From Candidatus Anstonella stagnisolia (lineage in GTDB: Archaea > Micrarchaeota > Micrarchaeia > Anstonellales > Anstonellaceae), in the NCBI GenBank assembly GCA_902384585.1, contig CABMCJ010000004.1:856853-920852 (forward strand): 64,000 bases of DNA, given 5' to 3'. Within the stretch, counting starts at the first letter, position 1, and every line of letters starts with the position of its first letter. Under the pieces are notes generated by a model. It had not been told where the DNA came from and made no database searches. It was given only the letters and a program-made list of their open reading frames with translations. This document shows, one piece after another, positions 61,881 through 64,000 of this stretch. Position numbers and translations under genes: made by a program.

Positions 61881-62609
61881 CTACCTTACTGCGGCTGCAA
61901 ATTTAACCGGCGATACAGTTTCCTTGCCGACCGCAAAGCGGAGGCTGTCCGCAGTTATCTCAATCTTCGCTGGCGCGGAAGGGAACTTCTCAGCCTTCAG
62001 CCGGAACATCATGGAATCTTCCACGAAATGGAATTTCTCATTGAAGTTCCTGAACCCTCCCATCGAGTTTACGTCGTAAACGTTCACCACATGGTCTATC
62101 TCGTCCGCCCATCTGCCGTTTCCCGCGCACACCAGCACGTGCGATGGCTCATCCTCGCCCCTTCCCTGCTCCGCCCCCGTAAGGGTGCGCGAATAAAGCA
62201 CAGTGAGCATGGTTCCCGCAGGCGCATTTTTCATCTCGTTCCAAATCCTCTGCGCCTGCCCCTCCTCAAGTGCAGTGTAAACGAGCTTCCCATCCGAGCT
62301 TTTCACAAATCTCTGCGGCTGCTGCCCGTTTTCAACTTCAAAAAGCGCTTTCTTGTCAAACTTCGCAAATTCCTTTGTGTTCAGGTTCCTTTTTACCCTC
62401 CATGCATTGCGAATGCTTGCGATTTCCGTGTTAATTCTGCCCTCTTTTTCCAGCATCTTGTTGCACACTGCAAAAGCAAACCCTGCGCAGTTCGCGCTGT
62501 CAAGGGTCCCATAATACTCCATTATGGGCTTTGCCCACTGCTTAATCTCCCTGATTCCAAAAAGCTCCTTTGCCTGTTTTGGCTGGGGCAGCATTGCCTG
62601 CGGTTCCAT
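61881..62609 (-). CDS. NlpC/P60-like protein, relative of the giant protein, ends at in-frame TAG
   Basis: 242 residues up to TAG. ANCAGFAFAV (Cys41) and PSHVLVCAGNGRWADE (His157), with NAPAGTMLTVL and FHFVEDSMMF between and after, align with residues 615-780 of the 1227-residue protein encoded just downstream. The frame continues beyond the TAG with further similarity. The ATG at 62609 lies about 28 bases after CTTTTTTAAG, giving a leaderless start; the longer frame to 62678 would run into the asparaginase-like gene. Confidence 0.7.
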   Translation of the reverse strand: MEPQAMLPQPKQAKELFGIREIKQWAKPIMEYYGTLDSANCAGFAFAVCNKMLEKEGRINTEIASIRNAWRVKRNLNTKEFAKFDKKALFEVENGQQPQRFVKSSDGKLVYTALEEGQAQRIWNEMKNAPAGTMLTVLYSRTLTGAEQGRGEDEPSHVLVCAGNGRWADEIDHVVNVYDVNSMGGFRNFNEKFHFVEDSMMFRLKAEKFPSAPAKIEITADSLRFAVGKETVSPVKFAAAVR

Positions 62610-62649
62610 ACTGTTATTATGCGCAGCCAAACTTAAAAAAGAACCCTCC

Positions 62650-63141
62650 TTAGGGGTGTATTTTCTCAAATTTCCCAATGCTCCTGTTCTTTACAACATT
62701 GTCCGGCTTAAAGCAGTGCCCGTTCATTGCAATATAAACCCCGTGCGGGAGCGCTTTCACAAACCCGACCGCAACTCCCAAATTAAAGAGCCCGTCCGAG
62801 CTTCCAAACCTATAAGGTATCATTGCGCCCGTGAGCACAATCGTCTTGTCCTTTATGCGGGATTGCAGGAATTTCGCTGTTTCCACCATCGTATCCGTCC
62901 CATGTGTGATAATTATCTTGTCCTCTTTTTCCTCCTTGCAATTCTCAAGTATGAGGTTCCTGTCAGTTTCCGTCATCTTCAGGCTGTCGCGCATCATGAT
63001 TGTGCGCACCTCAAAGCTTGTTTCGCACCTTCCTAGCTTGAGCATTTCCGGAACGTGCGTTTCCTTGAAGAAGAGAGTCCCATTTAGCTCGTTATACTCT
63101 TTATCGAAAGTCCCGCCAGTTACAAATATCCTTATTGCCAT
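62650..63141 (-). CDS. asparaginase-like catalytic domain, short form
   Basis: 163 residues matching only the N-terminal domain of type I/II asparaginases: FVTGGTFDKEYNE with the first Thr nucleophile, THGTDTMVETA with the second Thr-Asp pair, and IVLTGAMIPYRFGSSDGLFNLG. The C-terminal domain of normal asparaginases (over 300 residues) is missing, and the protein ends soon after HCFKPDNVVKNRSIGKFE. It may hydrolyse asparagine or act on an amide in another pathway. The ATG at 63141 follows GGTGTTAAA. Confidence 0.85.
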   Translation of the reverse strand: MAIRIFVTGGTFDKEYNELNGTLFFKETHVPEMLKLGRCETSFEVRTIMMRDSLKMTETDRNLILENCKEEKEDKIIITHGTDTMVETAKFLQSRIKDKTIVLTGAMIPYRFGSSDGLFNLGVAVGFVKALPHGVYIAMNGHCFKPDNVVKNRSIGKFEKIHP

Positions 63142-63450
63142 TTTAACACCCGTAAGCGCATTGTTCAAAGTGAAAATTAAAAAGACATGCAGAACGCTCG
63201 CAAAGCCGCTACTCCAATGAAAAAATTCCCATCACCCGCAAAACCAGCTCCCGCTAAGAATAGAATTTTCCCGCCTTTTGCAGCCGCTCCGCTAGGGAAA
63301 CAAATTCTCAGCGCAAGCCACAAAACGCAGCTTCCGCTAAGGAGAAAATATTCTCACGCTTCAATTAGAGATAACAGTTAATAACTCAAGTAAGTTTTTC
63401 CGTTGCCTTGCACGTGTAGTAACTCAGTGATCTTTATACCAAATAAAATT
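63142..63450. other. intergenic region before 16S rRNA
   Basis: A GAAAATTAAAAAG element near 63171 and a short basic plus-strand frame (from ATG 63187 or 63217 to 63381, Pro/Ala/Lys-rich) are present, but there is too little to call it a gene. Near 63440 CCAAAT-AAA-ATTTGG flanks the 16S 3' end. No 23S, 5S or tRNA gene is seen. Confidence 0.35.
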
Positions 63451-64000
63451 TGGAGGTGATCTATCCGCAGGTTCCCCTACGGATACCTTGTTACGACTTA
63501 GCCCCCCTCGCGAAATTCTGGTTCGACAATGCCACTAGTGCATCGCCTCACCAAAACTTTGTTTGGGTGACTTGACGGGCGGTGTGTGCAAGGAGCGGGG
63601 ACGTATTCACCGCTCGATGATGACAAGCGATTACTAGGGATTCCAGCTTCATGGGGGTGAGTTTCAACCCCCAATCCGAACTGAGGCCAAGTTTGTGAGA
63701 TTAGCTTCTCCTTTCGGAGTTGCCGCCCATTGTCTTGGCCATTGTATGCCACGTGTAGCCCAGGAGATTCAGGCCATACTGACCTACCGTCGCCCCCATC
63801 TTCCTCCCACTTAACGCGGGCAGTCCGCACAGAGTGCATCTCCCCCGGAGGGGAAATTCGCAACAGTGCGCGAGGGTCTCGCTCGTTACAGGACTTAACC
63901 TGACAGTTCGCACCACGAGCTGACGATGGCCATGCAGCACCTCTCGGCTCGTTAGGCAAGATCTTTAGTCTGACCTTCATCCTGCCGTCGCCCCTGGTAA
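63451..64000 (-). rRNA. rrs: 16S ribosomal RNA (3' part; 5' end outside window)
   Basis: The minus strand carries the 3' minor domain. The plus-strand complement shows GGAGGTGATC at 63452 (anti-Shine-Dalgarno CACCTCC), TACCTTGTTACGACTT, TGACGGGCGGTGTGTGCAAG and ACGAGCTGACGATGGCCATGCAGCACC, all universal or archaeal 16S blocks. About 550 nt are visible with no insertion. The CACCTCC end matches the GGTG and GGAGG sites seen before many starts. Confidence 0.97.

Noticed and set aside
1..64000. CRISPR arrays
   Set aside because: No regularly spaced direct repeats of 20-40 bases were seen anywhere in the window.

Overview
The window looks like one contig of a small-genome DPANN archaeon, most probably of the Micrarchaeota (ARMAN) type. 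It carries TBP, L21e, Rpo4, FtsZ, NreA, diphthine synthase, the archaeal thiolase/HMG-CoA synthase/DUF35 set, class III (type IV pilin-like) signal peptides, TATA-box promoters with many near-leaderless starts, and an archaeal 16S rRNA. The 393-residue three-unit tRNA splicing endonuclease is the form described from ARMAN archaea and is the main reason for the Micrarchaeota call. Base composition is roughly balanced. A stretch at about 55.2-57.5 kb looks richer in A+T by eye.

Layout. 0-9.7 kb: partial ftsZ, an unknown gene sharing a palindromic TATA box with the SRP RNA, a 47-residue zinc-ribbon gene, a doubly interrupted tRNA-Ser, a VirB2-like protein, a PAC2 protein, a hairpin-rich spacer, two large membrane proteins, pyrB, a DUF192 protein and a winged-helix protein. 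9.7-16.2 kb: aminotransferase, HypA-like protein, NreA, dphB, then rpiA-nadK-mvk. 16.2-24.7 kb: resolvase-type HTH protein, a doubly interrupted tRNA-Met, the rpl21e-rpo4-DUF655 operon, TBP, three pilin-like genes, a HAD phosphatase and TYW1. 24.9-33 kb: splicing endonuclease, aldolase-FBPase (gluconeogenesis), RSH-like HD protein, RNase HII and CTP synthase. 33-43.7 kb: a DEAD-box helicase behind a long structured leader, a minimal [FeFe] hydrogenase, a regulator followed by HMG-CoA synthase, thiolase and DUF35 (early mevalonate pathway), a large Cys-rich pilin-like protein, and a PAP2 phosphatase with a polyprenol-kinase-like protein.

43.7-62.7 kb is different. It holds about ten large proteins that I cannot assign, with tRNA-Ala and a LAGLIDADG remnant among them. 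It ends with a 1227-residue protein that appears to combine LysM-like, NlpC/P60-like and lytic-transglycosylase-like segments. Next to it is a smaller relative whose frame is broken by a single in-frame TAG. The window closes with a short asparaginase-like gene and the 3' end of a 16S rRNA gene that has no 23S gene next to it.

The most interesting items are the two homologous introns in the T-loops (position 59/60) of tRNA-Ser and tRNA-Met alongside an endonuclease of a broad-specificity type; the orphan island with its shared EF(A/G)GP motif and candidate wall-degrading protein; the amber codon inside a conserved block; and the minimal [FeFe] hydrogenase.
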